This document shows, one piece after another, positions 34,468-45,678 of a stretch of DNA of 64,000 nt. The translations under genes and the position numbers were made by a program. This DNA comes from Pegea sp. RAD2-039 (taxonomy: Eukaryota > Chordata > Thaliacea > Salpida > Salpidae). The stretch lies in assembly GCA_034620365.1 (NCBI GenBank), contig JAQGEQ010000351.1:434001-498000 (forward strand), in the 5' to 3' direction. Position 1 is the stretch's first letter; each line of letters begins with the position of its first letter. The notes beneath the pieces were generated by a model, which saw nothing but the letters and a program-made list of their open reading frames with translations, had not been told where the DNA came from and ran no database searches.

Positions 34468-35974
34468 TTAGCTATTGTAGGAGGAATATTTGTGGCGAAG
34501 TTGGTCGAGTGTTTGTTGGGACATTGGATTAGTTTTGATAATCATATTCTGTAGAAAGATTTTAAAACAATGAGCTTTTTTCAACCGGCTAGAATCGAAC
34601 TATTTAAATAAGTAGAGTCACCTCAATAAACGTGTGGCATGACAAGACACTTCGATCTTTTGATATATCTTCAAAAAGCTTTTTTACTTCTATCACATTT
34701 TTCTTTTTCTTTAATTCTGGTTCCTTGAGCAGATAAAGATACAAGGCAACCCTCATCAAAATTTTTGAACCTTCCATAAACATACAGTCCCAAACTCTAA
34801 GTAAGGTCTATAGGAAGATTAGGATGAGAAGAAGATAAGATTATTCAATACGTACCTCTATTGGTAGTACATCAACAAAAAGACAAATAAACCATTTTGA
34901 TGAAATCAGCATCCAGGGTTTCACGTCGTTTTTCAATATTTCACCAACCTCAGGTATTCTCTGTCTAAAATAGATTCAAGCAAAAGTTGGGTGCATATAA
35001 AAACTTACTCAACTAAATCTCCAAGAACATCTAGATCAGTCAAGACTCCGATCATCGATTTATCATGGTAGTTAGGTAAAATTTCTTCAGTGATGGTAGC
35101 TAGTAACCAAAAGCTCTTTTCTTCATCGTTTGTAATAATAAGAAGTATTCCAGCGATATAATTCAAACCCTGAAAGATAATTGAAGTGTATTTACAAAAT
35201 ACAAAAAGTAATTTAAACAAATTCAAGCAAGCAAAACTGACTTGACAGTAACCGATATGAGGGAAGCGACGTCCAAAACACTTCAAAACATTTCTTAGCA
35301 TCTTCTTTTTATTTTGAACAGAGTTATTTTCAAAATATATATTATCAGGAAAGGTTCGATGCAAATCAATATCAATTTCGTTGTCAATTTCAGCTAGAAA
35401 AATGGTATTTGAAAATCTATTATACAAGTTGCTTAAAAGTAATTACTTGGAGATGACAAAGAGTTTAGTGTGTCCCTGTACAAGGTGGGAACTTTCTGCA
35501 TCTTTTGTGTTGTTCCACTTAAATCCATCCAAGCCTAAAGATTAAATTACAACTAGAAACAATTGCAACTCAACTGAATACTGACCTGACTGCGAAATTG
35601 ATTTGGAATTCCTTTTCGGCAAAACCTTTTAACTGAAACAAAAGATTTGTGACAAATAGTTGATAGGAAGTAATTTATTTACTTTTAGAAGTTCGTTTCA
35701 TTTTTCCAGCTTCATCACCAACAAAACTATTCCATCTGATTGTTCTTCTGGTTAATACTGCTAAATATTCCGACATAAACTCTTGATATTGCACATAATC
35801 AAATGTTTCATCTCGTTTAAACCCATATTCATCTATTTGACTAAATCGAAATTGAATTATTTCAAATATGTGAACATCAATTTACCTTATCCTTTCTTTT
35901 GCGTTCATTTGCTCAATTTTCTTTCTATATTCATTTTCTGCATATTTTCCAGCTTTTTTAGATTTGTCAGACAT
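34468..35974 (-). CDS. GRTP1: TBC-domain Rab GTPase-activating protein, GRTP1 (TBC1D6) type
   Basis: Nine minus-strand exons: 35886-35974, 35683-35840, 35586-35632, 35447-35534, 35242-35393, 35009-35169, 34856-34964, 34622-34807 and 34468-34548; 356 residues (human GRTP1 336). TBC proteins switch off Rab GTPases with a dual arginine/glutamine finger. Both are present: R140 in IDLHRTFPDN and Q178 in YCQGLNYIAG. Also typical of GRTP1 are LLIITNDEEKSFWLL, SSKWFICLFVDVLP, VWDCMFMEGSK and LSCHTFIE. The lysine-rich N-terminus (MSDKSKKAGKYAENEYRKK) is soluble. The start lies 72 bp below the TDRD9 stop, and a GTCTTTTTCAG acceptor ends 17 bp before the ATG, so it is probably the downstream gene of a two-gene transcript. 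Confidence 0.93.
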
Positions 35975-36046
35975 TTTACAAAAAAATAAATCTGAAAAAG
36001 ACATAAAAACAATCTTAAGATAACTGAGAGGTAATCTGCGCTAAAA

Positions 36047-39000
36047 CTAGCTAGACAAAGATACATGTTTATGAAACGAATACCAACTACTAAAAGTTGC
36101 TTCATCTTTCAAATCTGGCTTCATCCAGCTGCATAAACCTTCAAACACCTTTTCGTCTTCAACTTTCTCTCGCTTCTTATAAATAAACGAAATTAACATT
36201 TCTCTCATTGCTTGCTGTCTTTTCTCAACATTCTGTTGACCACTTTCGTATTTTAAATCGTTAACCAACTCATTCATCAACTTTCTGATCTCATTACACT
36301 CATCAATATCTTCTCTCATAATTTTACGGTCAAAAAAAAGTTTAATATCACGTTGAAATAACATCGAATCCGGCTGGTCTTTGAACGTACCCAAACCACA
36401 TAAAGCACCACGGTAGGCTTTTTGATCACTACTTAATGTCAGTTGTACTTTTGGAGCAAAAAGTAGAGATACAAGCGAAGGAAGAGCTGGTAAAGCGGGT
36501 AGAACGGTTGTTTCCAGGCAGTTGAAACTAGTATCTGTTAGTCTAATATCACTAGCAACCATCAACACTTGGTTTGAATTTGTAAAGTCGGTACAAAGGT
36601 AATGTGAGTTGATTGAACATTTCATTATGTTGACATTTCGGTGAAAACTGGGTTTGGTCATCATTGGAACAAATGGTGTTTCTAATGTAGATGAAAAACA
36701 ACTAGCTGTAATTGAACGTGGATAAGTGAAATACAATTGGCGGTCCACATTTTTTGTCCACATACTGCTTGGTTCGCTTTGGTGAATAAAGTTAAAGTTT
36801 TCGTGACTTTGTTTTGAATATTCACCTTCTTCAACAAACTCACACATATCTTGCTCAATCAAAATTGTATTCAAGCATCTTTGATCTTCTGTAAACAACT
36901 CTACGCGATAGACACCAAAGACATAGCTAAAGATCTTTACTTTTACAGTCTCCAATCTACCTACTTGTTGAATAACAAATCGTTTAGAAATGTTACGATT
37001 CCCAACAGGATGAACTTTACACAGCTGAAACTTAATTGCTTGGTATGGAATCACCTTCAACTCATCAGAAAGAGAAACCAACATATCAAGGCTTGGAAGA
37101 GAGACTGTTTTGCCTATATCTACAAGAAACACCGAAGCAATTGGTTCAACTTCAAGTACTATTGCTCTGTAATATTGATCTTTATCATAAGGTGCCAGAT
37201 ACAAACGAGATGATGGATTAAACTTAGAAGCAACTTTCAGTTGTTTTTTTATCAATTGTTCGATTTTCATTTGAAGTTTCAAACTTTGTGGATTAGCTGC
37301 TACCCCCCAAAATGTTGTACAGGACTCAATAAACGTGATGCGAATGGGAATCAAATCATATGAATCGAGAATATTTGGTTTCAGTTTGTCAATGCTCACT
37401 TGATCATACAATAAACCAGAGCTTGGACTTCTATCCATTAAAGAGGAGGTTAAATCAATACGTTGGTTGTTACTTAGAGCATGATACACTGCTGGTAGCG
37501 TCGAGTCATGATTACAAAGCTGTTTGAATTCAATTATAGCCTTGCTACTATCATAATAAATTCTTTCAACTTCACCATACAATGAAGCAGCTTCTATTAA
37601 AGATTTTTTATATAAATGACTTTCATTAAATGGTAGAGATCTCAACATTACAGTTTTGAATGGATCTAACCCATTATTTGCATTATAAACATCTTTTTCA
37701 AAAATCTTTTGCTGTAGAAAGTAATTAGGGTAGAAAGTAGCAGCAATTGCTATCTTGAGTACAAGCGATGAGTCTTCATCTTCACCAACATTCGTGAAAG
37801 TACAAATGTTAACAGCATTCAATTTCTGTTTAATATCATTTATTTGTAATTCCACTTCTTTTAGTCGGTTTAAATTAACAAAATTCTTTTTACACCAACG
37901 CTGAATATCTTGATGTGGTATCTTTCCTCGTTTATGATCTATCCATTTGATCTTCCAAATTTTATAAACGTTTAAAGCCATGATACAATCAGATAATGAT
38001 CCTTTAGACCATTTGATCATATTTTTAGCAGCATCATGGTTTTTACTAAGTACAGAAACGAAAAAACCTTTTGTCATAATAGTAGCTGCGATTATTATAC
38101 AATCTTCAATACAGCCAAAAACATAACCCATCATTATTAATTTGCCCAAATAAATATCTAATTTCAGACAACATAAAATCTCTCCAAATACAGTTAAATG
38201 TCCATCTAGCTGCTTCTTGTCGCTTGAAAGAGCTCCAACTTCCTTTAGTAACATAACGGATTTAGCAATATGTGTTATGTGTGGTGGGGACAGAGCTTGA
38301 CTTAGCAACCTTCGCGGTGAGCCAACATTAAATTGTTTTAAATGAAGAATTGAATTAGCTAAACAACAAAATTGCATTTCTGGTTTAGAACACTCACTCA
38401 TAGTATTTTTCCAAAAACTTTTTGGTACTAAATGAAAAGATAAACCATCAGCTACACGCCCTGCTCTGCCTAATCTTTGTAATGAGTTAGATCTTGATGA
38501 CCAACACAATTCCAAAGATTCAAAAGTGCTGTCGTAATTCATAACTTTACGTTTCATCAAACAGAAATCAATCACATATTTAACATCAGGTACAGTTATA
38601 GAACTTTCAGCTATATTCGTTGATAGAATTACTTTTCTTATATTCACATTGGGTGGCTGAAATACTTCAAGCTTTTTTTCAAACTGGGTTAGTGAATGAA
38701 GTCGTATGATTTTCAGATGTTTTATATTTAGAACTGTTATATGTTCAGCCATTCTATTTATTTCAGAAATTCCAGGAAGAAAAACAAGAATTGTTTTCTT
38801 TTGATAAGATATAGTATCATCCTTACCATTCAAATATTCTATTAAATTAGCAGCAAGCTTATATCTTGAAATACCTATAATTGGATTATCTATTGAGAAG
38901 TTATTAATTTCACCAAATACTTTAAGATCTTCATAGAAATTTTGCTGTACATTAAACATTTTTTCTTGAACTATAATTAATGATGGTATAGAACCAATTT

Positions 39001-39802
39001 CACTAAAATATTTCAAAAAATGTGAACAATTAAGAGTGGCCGACATTAGAATAACCTTCACATTTGGTGAGTTAGTTCCAAGAAGTTTTTTGATTAACAT
39101 AAGAAGCAGATCAATATGAATACTACGTTCATGAACTTCATCTAATATAATATGTGAAAACTGATTCAGATTTTTCTTTGATATTATTATATTCAACAAC
39201 AATTCTACTGTCACATACCTTACTCTAGTTTCTCCTGAGATTCGTTTATCCAATCCAACTTGATAACCAACAACACTCCCAATTGGACATTTCAATTCTT
39301 CTGAAACTCTGTTAGCAACAGTGACTGTAGCAACCCTTGTAGGCTGAGTTACAATTATATTACAACTTTTATGATTTTTGGCATATTGCTGTAATATATA
39401 CTTAGGTACTTGAGTTGATTTACCACAGCCAGTTGTACCTTGTATTATTGTAACCTTATTTGTTGCTATCTCAGACAAAATAAAATCTTTATACTTAAAT
39501 ATTGGCAAATCATTACCACAAGTTGACATGTAATCACAATGTTGATAAGCTCCTGTGTCATAAGTTTTTATTTTCTTATCACCACAAGGAACCTCAACTT
39601 CATTATCAGATAACTCATCCTCAATTGCTTCCTTTATTTTAGGACTACCTTGAAGACTTCCTTCTATATCTGATTTGTTTTTATCTACTGTTCTCTCCCG
39701 TTGTAAAATCACTGTTGGTCTTACCTCTTTGCCCATACAGAACCAATCTAAACACTGATCTGTGGTTAATGAAGCAATCATTTTTGGCTGATGATTAGTC
39801 AT
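36047..39802 (-). CDS. TDRD9: TDRD9-type DEAH helicase with Tudor domain (piRNA pathway)
   Basis: One uninterrupted frame of 1,251 residues (human TDRD9 about 1,380, spread over many exons). TDRD9/Spindle-E works with PIWI proteins in germ-cell granules to silence transposons. The N-terminus LTTDQCLDWFCMGKEV matches the family start. Helicase motifs: Walker A GTTGCGKST (122-130), TQPTRVAT (motif Ia), DEVHERS (221-227), SAT (254-256), ILSTNIAESSIT (motif V) and LQRLGRAGR (motif VI). A helicase-associated region follows. A Tudor domain lies at about residues 860-920 (LYLAPYDKDQYYRAIVLEV, VFLVDIGK), the site that binds methyl-arginine. A zinc-binding type end (CSWMKPDLKDEATFSSW) is less certain. 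Complete absence of introns in a 3.8-kb frame is odd beside its nine-exon neighbour. The start follows a TTTTTATAG acceptor by about 34 bp. Confidence 0.95.
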   Translation of the reverse strand: MTNHQPKMIASLTTDQCLDWFCMGKEVRPTVILQRERTVDKNKSDIEGSLQGSPKIKEAIEDELSDNEVEVPCGDKKIKTYDTGAYQHCDYMSTCGNDLPIFKYKDFILSEIATNKVTIIQGTTGCGKSTQVPKYILQQYAKNHKSCNIIVTQPTRVATVTVANRVSEELKCPIGSVVGYQVGLDKRISGETRVRYVTVELLLNIIISKKNLNQFSHIILDEVHERSIHIDLLLMLIKKLLGTNSPNVKVILMSATLNCSHFLKYFSEIGSIPSLIIVQEKMFNVQQNFYEDLKVFGEINNFSIDNPIIGISRYKLAANLIEYLNGKDDTISYQKKTILVFLPGISEINRMAEHITVLNIKHLKIIRLHSLTQFEKKLEVFQPPNVNIRKVILSTNIAESSITVPDVKYVIDFCLMKRKVMNYDSTFESLELCWSSRSNSLQRLGRAGRVADGLSFHLVPKSFWKNTMSECSKPEMQFCCLANSILHLKQFNVGSPRRLLSQALSPPHITHIAKSVMLLKEVGALSSDKKQLDGHLTVFGEILCCLKLDIYLGKLIMMGYVFGCIEDCIIIAATIMTKGFFVSVLSKNHDAAKNMIKWSKGSLSDCIMALNVYKIWKIKWIDHKRGKIPHQDIQRWCKKNFVNLNRLKEVELQINDIKQKLNAVNICTFTNVGEDEDSSLVLKIAIAATFYPNYFLQQKIFEKDVYNANNGLDPFKTVMLRSLPFNESHLYKKSLIEAASLYGEVERIYYDSSKAIIEFKQLCNHDSTLPAVYHALSNNQRIDLTSSLMDRSPSSGLLYDQVSIDKLKPNILDSYDLIPIRITFIESCTTFWGVAANPQSLKLQMKIEQLIKKQLKVASKFNPSSRLYLAPYDKDQYYRAIVLEVEPIASVFLVDIGKTVSLPSLDMLVSLSDELKVIPYQAIKFQLCKVHPVGNRNISKRFVIQQVGRLETVKVKIFSYVFGVYRVELFTEDQRCLNTILIEQDMCEFVEEGEYSKQSHENFNFIHQSEPSSMWTKNVDRQLYFTYPRSITASCFSSTLETPFVPMMTKPSFHRNVNIMKCSINSHYLCTDFTNSNQVLMVASDIRLTDTSFNCLETTVLPALPALPSLVSLLFAPKVQLTLSSDQKAYRGALCGLGTFKDQPDSMLFQRDIKLFFDRKIMREDIDECNEIRKLMNELVNDLKYESGQQNVEKRQQAMREMLISFIYKKREKVEDEKVFEGLCSWMKPDLKDEATFSSWYSFHKHVSLSS

Positions 39803-40859
39803 ACTTTCAATAAAAAAATTGATACTAACTAATATCTATAAAAATATATCAAAAAATAACTTAATAAATTTTCTACAAAATATTATTTGAACATAAACAA
39901 TATAAAATTGAAAAAAAAACTGAATATAAAGAATATTAAAAATGTAATCAAATAAACACCAAGTCATTAAATACAGCTACACAAAATTTCATAGTTTAAA
40001 ATCTATTACATATTTTTGCATAATACTAAATCTTCAAGTAACTTTTTTTTTAAACAATTTGTATTAATAGTATCCTAAGCGAACGATTATGAAAACTTTT
40101 AGAAATATCAACAAATATTTAAAGTAAAAACTTTAAAAAAAATAAAACAAAATTTATTTGAAAGATATAATGTAAATAAATACCAAAACAGAATTGTAAA
40201 GCTACTTATGAAATGTAAACCAAAATACATCTATAAATAATTAATGAAAAACATTAAAATTTGTTGAAGTAAATAAAATATGATTTGTTTAAAATACTTT
40301 TTAAATATTGTGAAAATATATATTCTAACTTTTAACAATATAAAACTTGTTGGTAAATGCTTGTAATAAAACAAACATAAGTTACCAATAACAACAAAAA
40401 TATTTAACAAGTATAAAAATCAAATCACATCTAAACTGTGTAAATATTAAAAAAGTAAATTTAAGCTAAATCAACAAAGTATTTAACAAAGGCCATCAGA
40501 CAATTAACCAAATTAAAATAAAAAATATTGAAGATTTCTACAAACATAAATTAATTCTCTTATTTTTAAATAAAAGATAATATCTAAAATATTTAAACCA
40601 AAATAGAAATTTAAAAAAAGTAGTAACACGAATATCACATGAGAACAAATTCACTCTCATTCACAAACTCAATGAACACTAACTTGGAATTTTTTATTGG
40701 TTATCGAGCTCATTTCTAGTTAGATATAAAAACGCCATAAAAGTAAACATGACTGAAAAGGTTTTAATAAAAAAACGGCTTGTAACTTATTATAAATGAT
40801 TTAAATTATATATTCCAACACAATGACCTCGAATAAAAGCTCCTTTAATCGATATATCT
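39803..40859. other. AT-rich intergenic region upstream of TDRD9
   Basis: About 1 kb of A-rich sequence without a supported gene. The left end should hold the TDRD9 promoter. Confidence 0.5.
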
Positions 40860-41465
40860 GCCATATCAAGTTGGTGATATCAGAAAAATCGAATCTGTTC
40901 AGGCAACATTTACGAGATTGGTTTGCAGGAAACTTAATATCAAATACGAGAGTTATAAGCATCGTCTCAGCTTCTTCAATCTAGATACTACTTTGGAAAT
41001 CCGAAGAATTAAATACGACCTTATTCTGATTTTTAAAATTATTCACAACCTAATTGATCTTCAGTTTGATGACTTTTTCTCCATTAGTCCCTCCCTCAAG
41101 TTATATCAACTTAGAAGACATAAATTACATCTTAATAAGCCCACTCCACCAGCTACGTTAACCAGATTAAGTTTTTTCTCATACCGCACAATCAGTACAT
41201 GGAACCATCTGCCATCAGAGATTGTCATGTCAAAATCACTTATGCTGTTCAAGAAAAAGCTGAATTGTTATAATATCGCCAACATTGCCATTTCTAAACT
41301 GTGAATTTTTCTCTTTTACAATACTATGATTCTGTGCAATTCTTCATTGTCATATACTTTTTCGTTTACACGTCAAATAGATCTAATTTGTGAGAATGTG
41401 TGTTAGCGAGAGGTGCTCTTTTTAGGCACCCTCCTTCACATTTATTGTAATAAATAAATAGATAT
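40860..41465 (+). mobile_element. CR1/Jockey-like LINE, 3' end (copy A)
   Basis: 5'-truncated non-LTR element on the + strand. It encodes the last about 140 residues of a reverse transcriptase protein: IRKIESVQATFTRLV, LEIRRIKYDLILIFKIIHN, then FFSYRTISTWNHLPSEIV and a stop at about 41304. A 160-bp 3' UTR containing GAGAGGTGCTCTTTTTAGGCACCCTCCTTCA ends in a TAATAAATAAATA tail. The 3' UTR and protein tail match the copies at 50.06 kb and 59.13 kb. The intact tail frame suggests a young insertion. It abuts the decayed peptide-gene relative that follows. Confidence 0.9.
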
Positions 41466-41466
41466 A

Positions 41467-41682
41467 ATGCTATTCAGTAAAGGTCATTTTCATGTTTCTG
41501 ACGGATTTAAGAACTGTGGGTGGTACAGAGTGATTCTAGCAAAAAAATGGAAATGGAATAGCGGGAAACGCGGAATGCAACAATATAAAGGATGGGAAGA
41601 AAACAGAAGCGCTAAGAAGTTCGCTTTCCGGTTCATTAAGAGCTTTGTAAGTAAAAAGGTTGCTAAGAAGTTTAAAGTTTAA
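41467..41682 (+). CDS. Small strongly basic open frame next to peptide-gene remnant
   Basis: 71 residues from an ATG immediately after the LINE tail. Very rich in K, R and W, ending SAKKFAFRFIKSF then VSKKVAKKFKV. No signal peptide at this start. The last 24 residues could form a cationic amphipathic helix. A GTAAGT after SF (compare the exon 1 donor after RRF in the array genes) suggests it may be exon-1-like sequence of a diverged peptide gene whose 5' part was separated by the LINE. It may equally be chance. Function unknown. Confidence 0.3.
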   Translation: MLFSKGHFHVSDGFKNCGWYRVILAKKWKWNSGKRGMQQYKGWEENRSAKKFAFRFIKSFVSKKVAKKFKV

Positions 41683-41756
41683 AAGATTCAAAATCCATTT
41701 GACACATTTACACAAGCGGAAAAATGTTCTACTCTCCCCCAGTTCAAATGTACCAC

Positions 41757-42022
41757 TCTAATCGAATTGAAACGATCTCTGAAAGACCTTACAAATGTTG
41801 ACTAACAAACTTTTCTTTCTTAAATCTTATTATTATCATTTAAACTGAGCTTTATTTTCATCTTGTTATAACAGAAAAGTAATTTGTGCAAATAAAATAT
41901 TCTAAAAGCAAATTAACTTTTTATTGACTTGATAACTTCTTTCATTGGATGTCTCGTTTAAACTCAGTATCTATACAAATAGGTTTAAAAAAATGAAGTA
42001 GAAGGAAATTAAAAGCTTAAAT
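41757..42022 (+). pseudogene. Diverged inverted copy of the peptide-gene 3' region
   Basis: From TAATCGAATTGAAACGATC to GAAGTAGAAGGAAATTAAAAG this is a mutated reverse-complement copy of the 3' end and 3' flank of the array genes (equivalent to 26530-26812). It includes the stop codon position, the AACAAACTTTTCTTTCTTAA segment and the AATAAA. Array genes read on the minus strand; this one reads on the + strand, 9 kb away. No complete coding region with the array signal peptide is visible, so I call it a remnant, though a rapidly diverging paralogue is possible. Confidence 0.6.
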
Positions 42023-45000
42023 GCTGTTTTCAAGTTTAGTTTTTATGTAACAAAATATTAGATAGCTTAAAATTAAATCATGTAATAGTAATCAATAGTA
42101 ATAATTTAATGGTAAATCTGTTTTTAAAATTGAATATTATTTTGTAATATCAAGTAGAGGTCTTTGGTTTTTAAGCTTTGCTGTTTTTTCTTGTTTTTTT
42201 TTTCTTCTTTTATCTTGAGTAATTTAACCTTTTCTAAATAACTTGAATTTGATTATAAACTATAGACAATTGTAATTTAGCATAGCATACCTTAGAACTA
42301 TTTTTTGGACTATATTGTTTTAGTAAATGAGATTGGAAGCTTAAAAATATAATTTATGAACATAAAAGTTTTTATGTTTAAAGCTCAATTTTATTGAGTA
42401 TCTCCATCGTGCTTAGCGTTATTATAAAAAGTTTCGGGAATAGTAATGATGGGGTCGAATTTATTTCATTGTCTCGTGGCCCGGAAACTTGTGGACATGT
42501 AATATGGGCGACTCAACCTTATATACATGAATATTTTGAAATTAATAATTTGATTATTATTAAAACATATAATAAATCTTCTACCACCTCTGTGAGCCTT
42601 TTTTAATAGTTGTTGAATTGTTAGAAATTATTAAATTTTTTAATTTTAAAAGTTATATCCTTTTTCATTTTCTGCACTAATAAATCACTTTATTTTAGAA
42701 AATTAAATATATAATTAAATAACTAAAATATAATAAATTAAAAGATCGATTTTGTAAAATAAAATATATAATTTAAACATTTTATCATATATCAACCAAT
42801 AACGCAAAAATAAAAGTTAACTTGATGCATCAGCGTGGCTGGTTTGATTTTTATGCAGCATACAGTTAAAGCACTAGGCTATTCATAACTAATTTATTTT
42901 ATATTGGAACCTTTTGAAGCCAACTTTTTTTAACTACTTTAAAATCATATTTTTTCCGAAAGAACTGTCTTTTTGTGATCATATAGATCTTTTCAGCTGT
43001 GTGCAGTTTATACTATCAATTCACTTACTATAGTAAGCATAAAAGTTATATTACTTGTATTGCAAGTCCTTAGAAATCCTAAATTTGTTCTAATAATCAA
43101 TTAGCAGAAAGTTGTGTGACTAAAGAAGCTTACTCAGGTTGTTCTTTTAAATAATCCGATTCAGAATCAAACTTCTCAAAAGAATAATTTTAAAAAAATA
43201 GAGATTTAAATAAAACCAAATAAGTTATCAATTTGAAATTTACTTTTGTTGTAATTCGCTAGTTTTCAAACTCTTTTAATTTCACCAAATTATAAGAGCT
43301 TCATTGAAATTTAGTTGGGCATAGATATCTTATACAACATCCTTTTAAACTAAGACATTAAAATCTTTTGACATATAGTTGGAATTCATTCTTTATTTGT
43401 TATTTTAATAAGTTTATTTATCGATGTCTCGGCATCTAATCTCGATGTATTCCAAGAGAAATATTGATGGATAGAAAAGAAGATTGTAAAAGTGAAAATG
43501 ATGATTTCATTTTTTCAATCCAACCTCATAATCATCAAAGTAATACCTTACCATCGTGTCAATAATGCCTTGGGTGATTGTCGAGATAGTTTTGATGCGA
43601 ATATATTTCAGTTTAATCGCGTTTATGAATGAAAATTTCGTTGTGACGAAAAACTCTTCATACCTAAATCATGGATATGATGGCCTCAAACGACGTCTGC
43701 AAATCATGAGAATATCAAACCTACAGAAATTTACTGAAAAAATGACTTAAGTATTTTACAGAAGAGCAAATAACTTCAACAAAACCTTAACTGCGATAAA
43801 GTTTAAAACTTTTATGATGAATATGATGGAATAAACTAAAAAAATGGAGAATTTGTCTGATCGAATAAATTACAAAACTTTCTATGAATAATATTTTCAT
43901 AATTTGATGCCTAATTTGAAGTTCTTTCATTAATTTGTTGCTAATTTTTGTTACTTAAAAATGACTTGAAAATCTACAAACTAAAATCAACATTACAAGT
44001 TAATGTTGGTACTAACAAAAAATCCCATTAAAAGCTGTTAGAAGTAGCTGCGTTGCTTTTCTATTGTCAAAGTTAATAAAAGATTGTTCGAAAGTTTTGT
44101 AAAATTTATTTATTTAACTTTGATAGTTAAAAACTGGTGGTTTTTGAAAAGAAATCTTTGTGATTACTTCTGACAAATATTTGTAATATGAAAATAAAAT
44201 CATTTAATTAATAAAGAGTTTAAATACTTATAAGCTCACACTAAATCAGTTTTTTTAAAATCTCCTATTATTTTCAAGAGTAAAACATTTTTTGCATGAT
44301 GAAGCTATTTTGATGGTATATTTTATATTCTAGTGATCAAAAATATTTTTTGATATCAGCAAAATTACATTATTAACTAGATAGATGCAGAAGAAAATGT
44401 TTTCAAAAGGCTTGAAAATGTATTTTTATAATCCTGAAGTTTTTTTGTGAGTTAGATATTTTTGATATATATATGTGATAGGAAGTTTATTATCATAAAG
44501 GTTATGTTTCAAATTGTTTAATCACAATTGAATCTTAAAATATTTTAACTTTTTTGAGTTTTCAAAATTGTCTACTTTATCATAACAAATATCTTCTAAC
44601 TATAAAAATATATGCAAAACTGAATACAAATTATTAAATAAAATATTTAGTATAAAAGTTTCATTTCTAGCTATAAGTTTTACTTGTGTTATAAACAAAT
44701 TTGAAAATAATTTTTAGATAACTTGTAAGACTTTAAAATAATATGAATCAGTGAAGCTAAATTAGAAAAATTAGAAGCTGTATTTCAAGAAATTTTGAAT
44801 AAAAGCCTGTTGACTTTTGAACAAATGAAACAAAATATGATCTGCCCTCAAAAGACTATAAAAGAAGAAACAAATCATATTTAATCTGCTTAAGGTTACT
44901 TGTGAAATAAGAGTAATTTTCATGAAATATAAACGTATATCTGGAAAGTTTGTTATAATAACAACTAAAATTTGTCACAACGTCCCATAAAATGTTAAAG

Positions 45001-45678
45001 GAAAAGTGATTCAAAGTATTTCGTGTCATGATATTATGAAGGTATTTCTGATTTAATAATTTATTTTCGTTTCTATTTAAGTGTATTTTTGTTATTAAAC
45101 CAAATTTTGTTGTTAAAATATTTTAGACACCTTTACTTTGAATTGAAAAGTGTTTTCAAAGTCATTTTTTAAACTGCTTGTCTAAGTAAACTGTTCAAAA
45201 CCTTTTTTTTAAATTTATTGTTTTTTTAAGCAAACAGACCTTATTATTTCTTTGTTTTGTTAAATTATATATCAAAAAGTTCTTTGAATGTTTTAAGGCT
45301 AAGAGAAGTGAAAACCACCATGTGCGTGAAAAGATAACTCCTGTATTACTTCTTGTCGGTAGCCTTTAAAGATAATTGCCGTTCCAGTCAGTTGATAATA
45401 AAGTTGGTTTAACCTATTAGTTTGACTTATACATCTGAAATCATGATTTTGTATGAACCTGCTTTTCAGTTGTAACTGAATGAAAAAAACTCTTGCTTAA
45501 AAGAAATTTAGAAAACAAACTTTTAAGTACAAATACTTTCTCTATTTAACTCCTAGAAATAAAATTTATAAAAATTCAAGTCAACAATTACAAAAAAATC
45601 CCTTATGTAAAATAAATGACAAGATAGAAAAACAATAAAACTACAAAAATAGGGATTTTAAGTTCTCTTTTCTTGCTG
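42023..45678. other. AT-rich region with coding-like debris
   Basis: Mostly featureless. Two patches stand out by higher G+C and CpG: about 42410-42535, with an open frame reading GVEFISLSRGPETCGHVIW, and about 43440-43740, with short open stretches in different frames (DRKEDCKSENDDF, NALGDCRDSFDANIFQ, KFRCDEKLFIPKSW). They look like worn coding sequence, not live exons. Neither is recognised. Confidence 0.35.

Noticed and set aside
36851-37213. 120-residue + strand open frame
   Set aside because: Antisense to the TDRD9 coding region; shadow frame.
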